From an uncultured Pelagibacteraceae bacterium (GTDB taxonomy: Bacteria; Pseudomonadota; Alphaproteobacteria; Pelagibacterales; Pelagibacteraceae): a DNA stretch of 64,000 nucleotides. Position 1 is the stretch's first letter. Every line of letters begins with the position of its first letter. Shown here piece by piece: positions 1-10,091 of the stretch. The notes under the pieces are model-generated. The model ran no database searches. It saw only the letters and a list, made by a program, of their open reading frames with translations, and was not told where the DNA came from. The stretch covers positions 80,170 through 144,169 of the forward strand of contig CACPLR010000001.1 in assembly GCA_902634885.1 (NCBI GenBank). The letters are read 5' to 3'. Both the position numbers and the translations under genes were made by a program.

Positions 1-917
1 TAATTATTTGAACTACCATACGTGGCAGGTAAAAATCCAGACTTTCTTTTTACTGATGGATCTGGGTGGCTAAAAAAAGGAAAATAAAAAATATTTCTAT
101 CGAAAATTTTAAGCCAGGAATTTTTGTAATTAAAAGTTTTTTTAATTTTATCATGAGTAAACTCTTCAGTTTCAAGTTGCCATCCTGGACATGTCTTATT
201 TTCAGTATTACATGTAGTAAAAACTGTTTTATAAATTTTTGTTTCTTTATTATTTGAAGTTGCAGCTCTGCCTTTTAGTATTGGATCATTATCCGAATTT
301 CCAAAATAATTGTCTACAAATTCTATTTTTAGCTCTTTTCCAAGAATTTCTTTATTTATTAAATCAATTTTAGAATTCTCAAAAAAATATATATTATTTT
401 TGTTATCTATAACATTAACTTTTTTTGATGATATTACTTCAGTATTTAAATTTAATTTAAAACTGTCCTCCATATTATAAATATTTCCTTGATTATCATA
501 AATTGTGGTCTCATAATTTGAGAAAATATCTTGTGAAACTCTATCATAAAACATGTTTTTTGATAAAATTTCATATTTATTTTCAATTATTATTTTTGTT
601 ACCCCTTTTGTAGTTAAAGTATCTATTATTTGGTTATAAATAGCTTCTTCAGAATTAATTTTTAAATTTTTTATTTTATCTGAAAATATTACATCTCCAC
701 TTAGAGAAATTTCTTGCTTGTTCTTATCATAAACTGAGTTATTTCCTTCTATAAATAATTTTTTTTCTTTAATTGTTGCTTTGGTATTAATAGACTTTAT
801 GATTTTGTTGTTGTCTAAAATTTTAATATTATCTGCGTAAATTTCAATATCATCAGCAAATAAATTAAAATTAATTAATAAGAAAAAAACTGAGTACAGA
901 AAAAATTTAGTTTTCAT
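1..917 (-). CDS. lptD: LPS assembly outer-membrane protein LptD, N-terminal part (runs off left edge)
   Basis: Reverse-strand reading from the ATG at 915-917 stays open to the window edge (about 305 residues). The protein begins with a Lys-containing hydrophobic stretch that looks like a signal peptide ending near the DDIEIYADN sequence, then an OstA/LptA-like beta-jellyroll region built of short strands. The last residues seen contain HPDPSVKRKSGFLP, a motif typical of LptD at the entry to the beta-barrel. LptD inserts lipopolysaccharide into the outer membrane. The start overlaps the lptG stop by 11 bp, so it is co-transcribed with lptF-lptG. The C-terminal barrel is outside the window. Confidence 0.9.
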   Translation of the reverse strand, partial: MKTKFFLYSVFFLLINFNLFADDIEIYADNIKILDNNKIIKSINTKATIKEKKLFIEGNNSVYDKNKQEISLSGDVIFSDKIKNLKINSEEAIYNQIIDTLTTKGVTKIIIENKYEILSKNMFYDRVSQDIFSNYETTIYDNQGNIYNMEDSFKLNLNTEVISSKKVNVIDNKNNIYFFENSKIDLINKEILGKELKIEFVDNYFGNSDNDPILKGRAATSNNKETKIYKTVFTTCNTENKTCPGWQLETEEFTHDKIKKTFNYKNSWLKIFDRNIFYFPFFSHPDPSVKRKSGFLPATYGSSNN

Positions 918-1983
918 TAATTCTTATCCCTCCTAAAATACAAATAAGAAATAAAATTAGGTGTGGCAACCATATTGATAAAGCTATTGGAATTGTTTCG
1001 TTTGAGCCAAATAAACTTGAAAAGTAATTTATATAATAAATTAATACAGAGACAGAAACTCCCACAATAATAATAAAAAATTTTGTTTTTATGAAAGTAA
1101 ATTTCATCATTATTAATAATCCTAAAATAGTCATTAACAAATAAAATATAGGAAGACTGTATAGTTTATTTATGTGTACATTAACGTCAATTGTTGAATA
1201 TCCAATTTTTGAGTAATTAGATAATAACAAATTTAATTGATAAATATTTAATGAATTAAGATTTGAGAATAAGTTTGAAATTATTTCTCCATCAAAAGAT
1301 GAAATATATTTTATAGTTTCATATTTACTACTGCCTGATAGTTTATCTGTTATATATACTTTACTTAGTAGCCAAGTTTTATTAGATATATCAGCACTTT
1401 CAGCAGTGATTATAATTATATTATTGTTTTGAGTAGATTGAGTTATTGTTATGTCTTCAATATAATTTTTTTTGAATTTTTTTGCATGAATGATGTTTGA
1501 AGATTCGTCTATTTCTTCTTTAATCCAAAGGCCATTTTCATTTACAACAGCAAGGTACTCATTTTCAGACGAAAATTTATTTTTTAAATTCAAGTAATGA
1601 TTTTTAAAATTTGAGGAGAATGTATAAAAGATTAATATTATAAATGCTCCACAAATAATTGTACACAGCGATAATAAAGACAGAATTTTTAAGTTATCAA
1701 TTCCATGATTCTTAAATATTTCTATTTCATTTTTTTCACTTAAATGGATATAAAAAAATTTTACTGCAATTAAAAATACAAAAGGAAACAGCTCAAATAA
1801 TATGGACGGTGAATTCAGAAAGGTAAGTAACACTGGATATTTAATTCCAACATCATAGCTTTCAAAAAATTTTAATTCTTCAAAAAAATTTAAAATAAAA
1901 CTTAATCCCAAAAAAATTATAGAAATTAAAAAAAAATTTTCAAAAAAAACTTTTGCTATGTATAGTTGATATTTTTTAAACAT
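907..1983 (-). CDS. lptG: LPS export ABC transporter permease LptG
   Basis: 358 residues, the usual length for LptF/LptG permeases. One membrane helix lies near residues 14-34, two more near 55-75 and 100-122, followed by a long soluble beta-rich periplasmic domain (about 130-265) and three C-terminal helices (about 275-355). This is the layout of the YjgP/YjgQ family, which with LptB extracts LPS from the inner membrane. It is the second gene of the set and its start abuts the lptF stop. Assignment as LptG rather than LptF is from gene order (F then G then lptD), the usual alphaproteobacterial order. Confidence 0.9.
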   Translation of the reverse strand: MFKKYQLYIAKVFFENFFLISIIFLGLSFILNFFEELKFFESYDVGIKYPVLLTFLNSPSILFELFPFVFLIAVKFFYIHLSEKNEIEIFKNHGIDNLKILSLLSLCTIICGAFIILIFYTFSSNFKNHYLNLKNKFSSENEYLAVVNENGLWIKEEIDESSNIIHAKKFKKNYIEDITITQSTQNNNIIIITAESADISNKTWLLSKVYITDKLSGSSKYETIKYISSFDGEIISNLFSNLNSLNIYQLNLLLSNYSKIGYSTIDVNVHINKLYSLPIFYLLMTILGLLIMMKFTFIKTKFFIIIVGVSVSVLIYYINYFSSLFGSNETIPIALSIWLPHLILFLICILGGIRINEN

Positions 1984-3101
1984 TATAGATGTTTTAATTT
2001 AAATTTAGTTTTAAGTAAAATTGATAAATAGAATATTGCAACAAAGATTATCGGCGCAGAAAGAACAAAAAAATCATTAATTAAATTTTGAGTTAAAAAT
2101 TTTGATCCTATTTGAGAAATTAAAATAAATATAAAGCCTATAAAAAAAACAAAAAATTTATAATATTTTAAATATTTATTTGATTTAGGTTTAATTAAAA
2201 GGCTAGATGAGATAAGAGATAAAATTAGAATATAAAAAGGAATAACAGTACGTTTGTAAATTTCTTCTGAAATAGATTCAATTTTTCTTGGACAAATTCT
2301 GTTATCCATTTTTTGTTTTTTATAAAAATCATGAATACAGTAAAATAAATTTATAGATTTAACTTGTTGAACTTTTTGATGAGTTACAGTCTTTGGCGAA
2401 AAATTTGTAAGATTATATTCAGTTTCTTTAAAATTCATATTATAGAAATTATTTTCTTTTGAATTAATTATACTTCCGTCAAATAACTTAATAATAAACT
2501 GATTATTTTTTTTTTGTATTTTTCCTCTTTCTGCAACGGTTATCTTTGATGAATTATTACTTAATTTTTCGTTAATATATATCTTCTCTATATTACCCTC
2601 TTGGTCATAACTATTTAGAAATATTGTTAAATTTTTGAAAACATTTATGAATTTTTTTTCTGTTAATAAAGAAGGAAAAAAATCAACATTTGAATTTTTT
2701 AAATAAATTCTTCCAAGATTTTGACTTAAAGGTACAAGATAAAGACTTAAAAATAATTGAAAAATTATAAAAAAAATAGAAAGTTTAAATATAAAATTAA
2801 TAACACTTATTTTTTTTATACCGTTGGTCCAAAAAACTAAAATTTCATTGTTATTTTCGTATTTATTAATTATGTAAAAACATGAAATAAAAAAAATAAA
2901 AATTAAAATTCTACTAAAAATTTTCGGTAGACTTAAAATTGAGTATGTAAAATATACTCTTAAACTGTGACCGTCTTCAGATACTATATCTAAGAAATTT
3001 ACTGCCTGAATTACCCAAATTATTAAAGCAATACTTAAAGAAGCAGCTAAAAAAAAATAAATAATGTCTAGGGAGAGTTTCCTATATAGCAATTTATTCA
3101 T
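1983..3101 (-). CDS. lptF: LPS export ABC transporter permease LptF
   Basis: 372 residues with the same six-helix plus periplasmic jellyroll plan as its neighbour: helices near 12-35, 50-75 and 100-125, soluble beta domain to about residue 275, then three helices to the C-terminus. It is the first gene of the minus-strand lptF-lptG-lptD run and shares one base with lptG, which implies translational coupling. It is divergent from pepA with only 54 bp between them, so both promoters must lie in or near that gap. Confidence 0.9.
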   Translation of the reverse strand: MNKLLYRKLSLDIIYFFLAASLSIALIIWVIQAVNFLDIVSEDGHSLRVYFTYSILSLPKIFSRILIFIFFISCFYIINKYENNNEILVFWTNGIKKISVINFIFKLSIFFIIFQLFLSLYLVPLSQNLGRIYLKNSNVDFFPSLLTEKKFINVFKNLTIFLNSYDQEGNIEKIYINEKLSNNSSKITVAERGKIQKKNNQFIIKLFDGSIINSKENNFYNMNFKETEYNLTNFSPKTVTHQKVQQVKSINLFYCIHDFYKKQKMDNRICPRKIESISEEIYKRTVIPFYILILSLISSSLLIKPKSNKYLKYYKFFVFFIGFIFILISQIGSKFLTQNLINDFFVLSAPIIFVAIFYLSILLKTKFKLKHL

Positions 3102-3155
3102 TGAAATTTTATTTTTTATAAATATACAACATTATCTATTTAATAATTCTAAAAT

Positions 3156-4583
3156 ATGAAGTTAAAAATAAATTTTCTGACTAAAATTCCAAAAGGGAAT
3201 GCAAAAAACGAGCTTATTTTTATAAATAATAGAAATTTTAAGCATAAAACATTAAACCAAAAAGAGATTATACATAACGAACTATTTAAAGAGAAAAAAA
3301 TAATACAAAGAAATCATGAAGAAGGTAACTACATTCTAATTAATTGTATTGATCAAAAAAAGTCATCAGATTTTGAAAATATAGGGTCAAAGCTTTTTGA
3401 TTTTCTCTCAACTAATAAGATTGAAAATATTTTTTTTAATTTAAGTCTACTCAAAATTACAAACGTACAAATTGAAAGAATTTTACATGGGGCAACTCTA
3501 AAATCTTATTCCTTTGAAATTTATAAAACCAAAAAAAAAAATAATAGTAACTTTATAAATATTAATATTGTAGGGAAGAACAGTAAAAGTGCACTTAGAA
3601 CCAAATTGGATGCTCTTACCGAGGGTATATTTTTAACAAGGGATTTGGTATCTGAGCCAGGAAATATATTACACCCTGATGAGTATGCAACAAGAATAGC
3701 AAAGTTAAGAAAGTTAGGAATTAAAGTTACGATTTACGATAAAAAAAAATTAAAGCAACTGGGATGTGGTGCTTTGTTAGGTGTTGGACAAGGAAGTATA
3801 CGGGGCTCTTATCTTGTTACAATGGAGTGGAAAGGTACTTCTGCTAAATCTAAACCCTTAGCTTTTGTAGGAAAAGGAGTTTGTTTTGATACTGGTGGTA
3901 TTTCGTTAAAGCCTGCAAAATTCATGGAGGATATGACTTACGATATGGCTGGTTCAGCAGTTGTAGTTGGTTTGATGAAAAACTTTGCACTTAGAAAAGC
4001 AAAAATTAATGCAGTTGGAGTAGTTGGACTTGTTGAAAATATGCCTGGAGGAAATGCTCAAAGACCAGGTGATATAGTTAAGTCTTATAGTGGCAAAACT
4101 ATTGAAGTATTAAACACTGATGCAGAAGGAAGATTAGTTTTAGCAGACGCTCTTACTTTTACTGAAGAAAAATTTAAACCTAATTTAATCATTGATCTTG
4201 CAACACTTACCGGCGCAATCATAGTAGCTTTAGGTTCTGAGTATGCAGGATTATTTTCAAATAATGATAAGCTTTCAAAACAATTATATGAAGCTGGTGA
4301 AAAAGTAGAAGAAAAAGTATGGAGAATGCCGCTGCATCAAAACTATGATAAATTAATTAATTCTAAAAATGCAGACATGCAGAATATTAATTATGTTGGT
4401 GGCGCAGGATCAACTACAGCCGCACAGTTTCTTCAAAGATTCATAATAAACAAAACGCCTTGGGCTCATTTGGATATAGCTGGAATGTCATTTTCAAAAT
4501 ATGCAGGAGCGTTAAATTCTGGAGGTGCAACTGGTTACGGAGTTAGATTATTGAACAAATTTGTAGAGGAAAACTATGAGTAA
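3156..4583 (+). CDS. pepA: Leucyl aminopeptidase (M17 family)
   Basis: 475 residues. The C-terminal catalytic half carries the M17 signature NTDAEGRLVLADAL around residue 322 and the metal/active-site stretch GKGVCFDTGGISLK around residues 232-247, so the two-metal site and catalytic Lys/Arg are intact. The N-terminal macro-like domain (about 1-160) is divergent and Lys/Asn rich, as often in AT-rich genomes. It removes N-terminal residues from peptides in the cytosol; some homologues also bind DNA. It overlaps ndk by 8 bp. The holC gene often found next to pepA is absent here. Confidence 0.95.
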   Translation: MKLKINFLTKIPKGNAKNELIFINNRNFKHKTLNQKEIIHNELFKEKKIIQRNHEEGNYILINCIDQKKSSDFENIGSKLFDFLSTNKIENIFFNLSLLKITNVQIERILHGATLKSYSFEIYKTKKKNNSNFININIVGKNSKSALRTKLDALTEGIFLTRDLVSEPGNILHPDEYATRIAKLRKLGIKVTIYDKKKLKQLGCGALLGVGQGSIRGSYLVTMEWKGTSAKSKPLAFVGKGVCFDTGGISLKPAKFMEDMTYDMAGSAVVVGLMKNFALRKAKINAVGVVGLVENMPGGNAQRPGDIVKSYSGKTIEVLNTDAEGRLVLADALTFTEEKFKPNLIIDLATLTGAIIVALGSEYAGLFSNNDKLSKQLYEAGEKVEEKVWRMPLHQNYDKLINSKNADMQNINYVGGAGSTTAAQFLQRFIINKTPWAHLDIAGMSFSKYAGALNSGGATGYGVRLLNKFVEENYE

Positions 4584-4986
4584 TATTGAGCAAACACTTT
4601 CAATCATTAAACCTGACGCAGTAGAAAGAAGTTTACAGGATGAAATAAAACGAGAATTTTTAAATAAAGGATTTGAAATAAAAAAAGAAAAAAAAATTCA
4701 TATTTCTAAACAAGAGGCTGAACAATTTTATAAAGTTCATGAAACAAAACCTTTTTATAATGATCTTTGTTCATACCTTTCTTCAGGCCCTATAGTTGTT
4801 ATGGAATTAAGTAGAGAAAATGCTGTTTTAGAGAATAGAAAGTTAATGGGTGCAACAAATCCTAAGGATGCGGAAGAAGGTACGCTTAGAAAAAAGTATG
4901 GTATTTCAATAGATAAAAACTCAGTTCATGGCTCTGATAGCACTGAAAATGCTAAAATTGAATTAGACTTTTTCTTTAAAGACTAG
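4576..4986 (+). CDS. ndk: Nucleoside diphosphate kinase
   Basis: 136 residues, normal for bacterial Ndk. It starts with a typical QTLSIIKPDAVER segment (KPDAV nucleotide-binding motif). The C-terminal part has NSVHGSDS around residue 117, in which the His is the phosphorylated catalytic residue. It balances NTP pools using ATP. It is translationally coupled to pepA by an 8-bp overlap, and its 3' end overlaps the opposing purN by 11 bp. Confidence 0.97.
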   Translation: MSNIEQTLSIIKPDAVERSLQDEIKREFLNKGFEIKKEKKIHISKQEAEQFYKVHETKPFYNDLCSYLSSGPIVVMELSRENAVLENRKLMGATNPKDAEEGTLRKKYGISIDKNSVHGSDSTENAKIELDFFFKD

Positions 4987-5563
4987 ACTTTTTTAAAAAC
5001 CTTTCAATTGCAGCTGGATAAAGTTTATGTTCAATTTTTAAAACTTTTTTAGCTAAAGTTTTTTCTGTATCAGATTTAAAAATTCTAACTTTTTTTTGTA
5101 AAATAATTTTTCCAGAATCTAATTTAGGAGTAACCAAATGAACTGTTGCTCCCGTAAATTTTTCTTTATTTTCAATCGCTCTTCTATGAGTATTTAAACC
5201 TTTATATTTTGGTAATAGGGAAGGATGAATATTTAATATAGGATTCTTAAACTTGCTAATGAAATTTGATGATAAAATTTTCATAAATCCAGCTAAACAA
5301 ATTAAATCAATTTTATATTTTCTCGAATATCTCAATATTTTTAATTCTGCTTGTTTCTTCTTAGAATAATTTATTACATGATATTTAATCTTATTTTTTT
5401 TTGCAAATTCTAAACCTTTTGATAATTTATTATTAGTGATTATTAGATTTATTTTAATTTTCGATTTCTTTATTTTTGAATATTTGATTAAAGAAGCTAG
5501 ATTACTCCCTCTCCCAGAAATAAAAATAGAAATATTCAAATTTCTACCAATTAATTGTTCCAC
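4976..5563 (-). CDS. purN: Phosphoribosylglycinamide formyltransferase
   Basis: 195 residues. It has the N-terminal SGRGSNLASL phosphate-binding loop (about residues 16-25) and the formyltransferase motif NIHPSLLPKYKG (about 106-117), containing the catalytic Asn and His; the catalytic Asp follows in TPKLDSGKI. It transfers a formyl group from 10-formyl-THF to GAR in purine synthesis. The start overlaps the end of purM by 20 bp, so the two form one operon for consecutive stages of the pathway. An internal start near LNISIFISGRG is possible, but there is no better ribosome site. Confidence 0.95.
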   Translation of the reverse strand: MEQLIGRNLNISIFISGRGSNLASLIKYSKIKKSKIKINLIITNNKLSKGLEFAKKNKIKYHVINYSKKKQAELKILRYSRKYKIDLICLAGFMKILSSNFISKFKNPILNIHPSLLPKYKGLNTHRRAIENKEKFTGATVHLVTPKLDSGKIILQKKVRIFKSDTEKTLAKKVLKIEHKLYPAAIERFLKKSSL

Positions 5564-6566
5564 TTAAATTTATTTTTTTTTTATTTTTTGAAATTTTCCC
5601 TATAACATAAGGTTTATATTTTTTATCAAAAGATAGCTTTACTTTATTGAGATTTTTTTTATTTATAATTACACAGAAACCAACACCACAATTAAATGTT
5701 CTTAACATTTCCCTGTTTGATACCCTCGAATTTTTAAGCCATCTAAAAATTTTTTGAGTTTTAATTTTACTTAAATCTATGTTTGCACATAAATTATTTG
5801 GAATAACTCTTTTAATATTATCTTCTATTCCACCACCAGTTATGTTAGCACAACCATTGATAAGGTTTTTTTCTATTAGTTTCATAATTTCTTTTACATA
5901 AATTTTTGTTGGTTTTATCAATTCTTTTTTAAGATATTTATTTTTATTTATTTTAATTTTTTTAACTTTTAAAACTTTTCTGACAAGTGAATAGCCATTA
6001 GAATGTATACCATTTGATGGTATAGCTAAAATCAAATCATTATTTTTTATTTTATTAATTAGAATATTTTTTTTTTCAACTAAACCAACTGAAAAACCTG
6101 CAAGATCAAATTTTCCTGGTGAATAAGTACCTGGCATTTCAGCAGTTTCTCCCCCTACAAGATTACAATTTGATAACTCACATCCCTTAACAATACCTTT
6201 GATAATTTCTTTCATTTTTTTTAAATTAATTTTGTCTATTGAAATATAATCTAGAAATAAAAAAGGTTTTGCACCTTGAACAATCAAATCATTTACACAC
6301 ATCGCAACAAGATCTATGCCAATTGTGTTAAATTTTTTAATTTCATTTGCTATCTCTAGTTTTGTTCCTACCCCATCTGTGCTTGTTACAATGTGAGGAT
6401 TTTTAAAGTTTTTAGGTATGCTTGAAATTGCACCAAATCCCCCGATATTCTTAAAATCACCACTTTTCTTTGTTTTTTTTGTTAAATTAGAAATGAAATC
6501 TATAAATTTATCTGCATTCTTTATGTTTACTCCGCTATTTTTATATGTGAATTTTTGCGATTTCAT
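5544..6566 (-). CDS. purM: Phosphoribosylformylglycinamidine cyclo-ligase (AIR synthetase)
   Basis: 340 residues, family length. It shows the PurM motifs STDGVGTKLEIA (about residues 62-73), GVKGCE-type region and VGGETAEMPG (about 137-146), and the ANITGGGIEDN segment in the C-terminal domain. It makes aminoimidazole ribonucleotide from FGAM with ATP. It is first gene of purM-purN and divergent from the DUF2066 gene, whose likely ATG lies 13 bp away, so the two promoters must overlap the neighbouring coding sequences. Confidence 0.96.
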   Translation of the reverse strand: MKSQKFTYKNSGVNIKNADKFIDFISNLTKKTKKSGDFKNIGGFGAISSIPKNFKNPHIVTSTDGVGTKLEIANEIKKFNTIGIDLVAMCVNDLIVQGAKPFLFLDYISIDKINLKKMKEIIKGIVKGCELSNCNLVGGETAEMPGTYSPGKFDLAGFSVGLVEKKNILINKIKNNDLILAIPSNGIHSNGYSLVRKVLKVKKIKINKNKYLKKELIKPTKIYVKEIMKLIEKNLINGCANITGGGIEDNIKRVIPNNLCANIDLSKIKTQKIFRWLKNSRVSNREMLRTFNCGVGFCVIINKKNLNKVKLSFDKKYKPYVIGKISKNKKKINLSGTINW

Positions 6567-6578
6567 AAATTATTAACA

Positions 6579-7652
6579 ATGACTTTATCTAAAAAAATAT
6601 ACAATTATCTATACATTTTTTTTTTAGTTTTAATTATTGTTATTAGTGAGTTTTCCACAAATTTTGCAAAAGCTAAAACTTTTGTAATTAACGACATAGA
6701 AATTCAAGAAAAATACGATTTAAATTTTAATAAAATAAAGGTGGTTGATAAAGCCTTCAAAAAAGCTTTTAAAATATTAATTTCAAAAATTTTACAAAGT
6801 GAAAACAAAAGTATTTTCAGATCCATTGAAATTAACCAAATCAAAAGTTTTGTTGAAGGTTTTTCACTAATGGAGGAAAAATTTGTAGATGACAATTATC
6901 AAGCAAAAATAAACGTTGATTTTAATAAAAAAGATTTAATTAATTATTTTAATTCAAAAGGGATTATTACATCATCCATAAACCCAATAGATGTCATGAT
7001 ACTGCCTATATTGATAGATTTAAAAAATAATCAAATATTTTCATATTCAAATAATCCTTTCTTTCTGAATTGGAACTTAAATAATAAAAAATTTCATCAA
7101 ATAAATTATGTCTTACCCAACGAAGATATTGAAGATTTTTCAATAATTAGAAAAAATATAGGCGATATAGAAAATTATAATTTTAATGAAATATTTAATA
7201 AATATAATGTTAAAAATCGAATTTTACTTGTTTTATTAAATCAAGATAACCTGCTTAAAGTTTTTTCTAAATTAAATTTAGAAAACAATGAGATGTATAT
7301 AAATAAGAATTTTAAAGATGTAAGTATGAAAAACCTAGACCAGATAAATGATATAATTTTAGATTTGAAAAATGATTATGAAAATAAATGGAAATCATTA
7401 AACGAAATTAATACGTCAATAATTCTTCCTATTAGATTATCTGTAGATTCAAATAATTTTTTACTTTCAAATAATTTAGAAAATTATCTAAATGAAGTAG
7501 ATTTAATTTCAAATTATAAAATTGAAAATTTTAATAGTAAACAAATTATATATAAAATTATATTTAATAGTACTCCAGATAAGTTTTTAAAAATTATGAA
7601 AAATGCAAAATTCAAAATTGATACCTCTAAAGATGTTTGGGAATTACAATGA
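6579..7652 (+). CDS. Exported DUF2066-family protein, function unknown
   Basis: About 357 residues from the ATG at 6579. A TTG eight codons upstream would overlap purM and add a non-signal leader, so I prefer the ATG. The protein opens with Lys residues and a long hydrophobic segment (YIFFLVLIIVISEF) ending near ANAKA-like FAKAKT, which looks like a signal peptide. The remainder is a mixed alpha/beta protein without enzymatic motifs. Position between purM and hdaA matches the DUF2066 genes of other alphaproteobacteria. The family assignment is from context and overall pattern, and the function is not known. Confidence 0.65.
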   Translation: MTLSKKIYNYLYIFFLVLIIVISEFSTNFAKAKTFVINDIEIQEKYDLNFNKIKVVDKAFKKAFKILISKILQSENKSIFRSIEINQIKSFVEGFSLMEEKFVDDNYQAKINVDFNKKDLINYFNSKGIITSSINPIDVMILPILIDLKNNQIFSYSNNPFFLNWNLNNKKFHQINYVLPNEDIEDFSIIRKNIGDIENYNFNEIFNKYNVKNRILLVLLNQDNLLKVFSKLNLENNEMYINKNFKDVSMKNLDQINDIILDLKNDYENKWKSLNEINTSIILPIRLSVDSNNFLLSNNLENYLNEVDLISNYKIENFNSKQIIYKIIFNSTPDKFLKIMKNAKFKIDTSKDVWELQ

Positions 7653-8305
7653 GCGAACTGAACCAATTATTACTTGATTTTGGTCATAATATTGAATTCA
7701 ACGAACATGATTATTATGTATCAAGGAGTAATTACTTAGCTTTTAATTTAATTCAAAATTGGCCAAAATGGGAAAAAAAAATACTCAATATTTCTGGAGA
7801 TACTTTTTCAGGAAAAACGCACCTGGCTAAAATTTTTCAATATAAAAGTAATGCTTTATATTTGAGACATAGTGATATTAACGAGGAAGTATTCAAAAAA
7901 ATTAAGTTAAATGAATCTATCATTATTGATGATTTTGAAAAAATTAAAAATGAAAATTTATTATACTCTTTATTTAATTTGGTTTATCAAGATAATAAGT
8001 ACTTATTAATTTTATCAAATAGAACAATAAGTAAGATTGATTATAATCTTGATGATTTAAATTCCAGAGCAAAAAATTGTATATTTGCCCAAATTGAAAA
8101 TCCAGATGATGATTTAATTTTTGCAATAATTGTAAAAAGTTTTTCAGATAGACAAATCAAATTAGAAAAAAAGTTACTAGAATTTATTATAAAAAGGATA
8201 GAGAGATCTTATGGTAAAATTTACGAATTTATATATAAGGTTGACGAATTGAGTTTAAAAAAAATGAAACCTATAAATTTAAAAACAATTAGAGAAATAC
8301 TGTAA
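7649..8305 (+). CDS. hdaA: HdaA-like DnaA-related AAA+ regulator
   Basis: 218 residues from ATG 7649, which overlaps the upstream TGA as ATGA; a TTG four codons earlier is less likely. It has a P-loop GDTFSGKTHL (about 49-58) and a Walker B-like SIIIDDFEK (about 92-100), followed by a helical lid, and lacks the DNA-binding domain IV of DnaA. This is the size and plan of Hda/HdaA, which with the sliding clamp stimulates ATP hydrolysis by DnaA and prevents re-initiation. It is coupled to the DUF2066 gene and followed at once by aspS. Confidence 0.85.
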   Translation: MSELNQLLLDFGHNIEFNEHDYYVSRSNYLAFNLIQNWPKWEKKILNISGDTFSGKTHLAKIFQYKSNALYLRHSDINEEVFKKIKLNESIIIDDFEKIKNENLLYSLFNLVYQDNKYLLILSNRTISKIDYNLDDLNSRAKNCIFAQIENPDDDLIFAIIVKSFSDRQIKLEKKLLEFIIKRIERSYGKIYEFIYKVDELSLKKMKPINLKTIREIL

Positions 8306-8306
8306 A

Positions 8307-10091
8307 TTGAATAAATATAGAACACATACATGCGGAGAACTAAATATCTCTAATAGAGGTCAAAAGATTATTTTATCTGGATGGATTAATAAGAAAAGAG
8401 ATCATGGAAATCTGCTATTTATTGACTTAAGAGACAATTACGGCCTTACCCAATGTGTCGTAGATAATGAAAATAAAGTATTTAAAGAAATAGAAAACCT
8501 TCCATTAGAAACTGTAATAAAAATAACTGGGAAAGTAATTGAAAGAAACAAAGATACCATTAATGAAAATTTATCAACAGGTGAAATAGAAATTTCAATT
8601 ATTGATTTTGAAATTTTAGGACAAACAAAAGAACTCCCAATGCCAGTTTTTTCAGATCAAGAATATTCAGAGGAAATTAGACTTAAATACAGATTTTTGG
8701 ATTTAAGAAGAAAAAAAATTCATCAAAATATTATTCTTAGATCAAAAGTGATTTCGTTTATTCGATCTGAAATGAATAAGTTAGGATTTTTAGAATTTCA
8801 AACACCAATATTAACATCTTCTAGTCCAGAGGGCGCTAGAGATTTTTTAGTCCCAAGCAGATTAAATCCAGGGAAATTTTATGCATTACCTCAAGCTCCT
8901 CAACAGTTTAAACAATTAATAATGGTATCAGGATTTGATAAATATTTTCAAATAGCGCCGTGCTTCAGAGATGAGGATGCAAGAGCCGATAGAAGCCCAG
9001 GTGAATTTTACCAATTGGATTTAGAAATGTCATTTGTTGAACAGAAAGATGTCTTTGATGTGGTAGAAAAATTGATGGTTAAAGTTTTTCAAAACTTTTC
9101 AGATAAAAAATTACTTTTTCAGACTTTTCCAAAAATTTCCTATTCTGATGCTAGGTTGAAATACGGATCTGATAAACCAGATTTAAGAAATCCGCTTGTT
9201 ATTTCTGATGTTACAAAATTATTTGAAAGGGATGATATCAGTTTCGAAATATTTAAAAATTTAGTCAAGAAAGGTTCAATTGTAAGATCTATCGTGACTA
9301 AAAATACAAAAGATAAACCAAGAAGTTTTTTTGATGGAATAGATAAATGGGCAAAGGAACAAGGTTCATCAGGTCTTGCTTATTTTACTTTAGAAAAAAA
9401 TGATAAAATAATTGGAAAGGGACCAGTAGGTAAATTTTTTTCAGAAGAATCGCTCCTAGAATTAATGAAAATCACAAATGCGGAAATAGGGGATACTGTT
9501 TTTCTTTCTTGTGGTAAACAAAGTGACGTTGAAAAAATTTTATCAATTGCTCGAACTAGAATAGCAGAGGAGCTCAAAATTATTAAAGAAGATTATTTTG
9601 CATTCTGTTGGATAGTGGATTACCCAATGTTTGAAATAGACGAACAAACCAAAAAAATAAGTTTTAGCCACAATCCATTTTCAATGCCACAAGGAGATAT
9701 TAAAAACTTAGATTTAACAGATCCTCTTTCTCTAAAAGCTTATCAATATGATATTGTATGCAATGGTATTGAGTTATCATCTGGAGCGATTAGAAATCAT
9801 ATACCTGAATTAATGTATAAGCTATTTGATATAGCTGGTTACTCCAAGAAAGATGTTGAAGAAAAATTTAGTGGAATGATAAATGCATTGAGTTATGGTG
9901 CACCACCTCATGGAGGTATTGCCCCGGGTATAGATCGAATAGTGATGCTTTTAGCTGATGAAAAAAATATTCGGGAAGTTACTATGTTTCCCATGAACCA
10001 AAATGCACAAGATTTAATGATGAATGCACCATCTACAATCAGCGATGATCAATTGAAGGAATTAGGCTTTATCGTTAAGAAAAAAACTTAA
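8307..10091 (+). CDS. aspS: Aspartyl-tRNA synthetase
   Basis: 594 residues, bacterial-type AspRS. The N-terminal OB-fold (about 1-110) begins YRTHTCGEL, which is within three residues of the TTG start at 8307; no ATG gives a family-like start, so TTG is taken as real. Class II motifs are present: RFLDLRR in motif 1, FRDEDARADRSPGEF with QLDLE in motif 2 (about 217-236) and GIAPGIDRI motif 3 (about 535-545). The bacterial GAD insertion lies in between. Many alphaproteobacterial AspRS are non-discriminating (also charge tRNA-Asn), but this cannot be told here. It abuts the opposing gene with no gap. Confidence 0.96.
   Translation: MNKYRTHTCGELNISNRGQKIILSGWINKKRDHGNLLFIDLRDNYGLTQCVVDNENKVFKEIENLPLETVIKITGKVIERNKDTINENLSTGEIEISIIDFEILGQTKELPMPVFSDQEYSEEIRLKYRFLDLRRKKIHQNIILRSKVISFIRSEMNKLGFLEFQTPILTSSSPEGARDFLVPSRLNPGKFYALPQAPQQFKQLIMVSGFDKYFQIAPCFRDEDARADRSPGEFYQLDLEMSFVEQKDVFDVVEKLMVKVFQNFSDKKLLFQTFPKISYSDARLKYGSDKPDLRNPLVISDVTKLFERDDISFEIFKNLVKKGSIVRSIVTKNTKDKPRSFFDGIDKWAKEQGSSGLAYFTLEKNDKIIGKGPVGKFFSEESLLELMKITNAEIGDTVFLSCGKQSDVEKILSIARTRIAEELKIIKEDYFAFCWIVDYPMFEIDEQTKKISFSHNPFSMPQGDIKNLDLTDPLSLKAYQYDIVCNGIELSSGAIRNHIPELMYKLFDIAGYSKKDVEEKFSGMINALSYGAPPHGGIAPGIDRIVMLLADEKNIREVTMFPMNQNAQDLMMNAPSTISDDQLKELGFIVKKKT

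Noticed and set aside
66-257. Plus-strand open frame of 63 codons at the left edge
   Set aside because: It lies antisense to lptD, whose reading includes a diagnostic motif; the plus-strand peptide is low-complexity and has no ribosome site.
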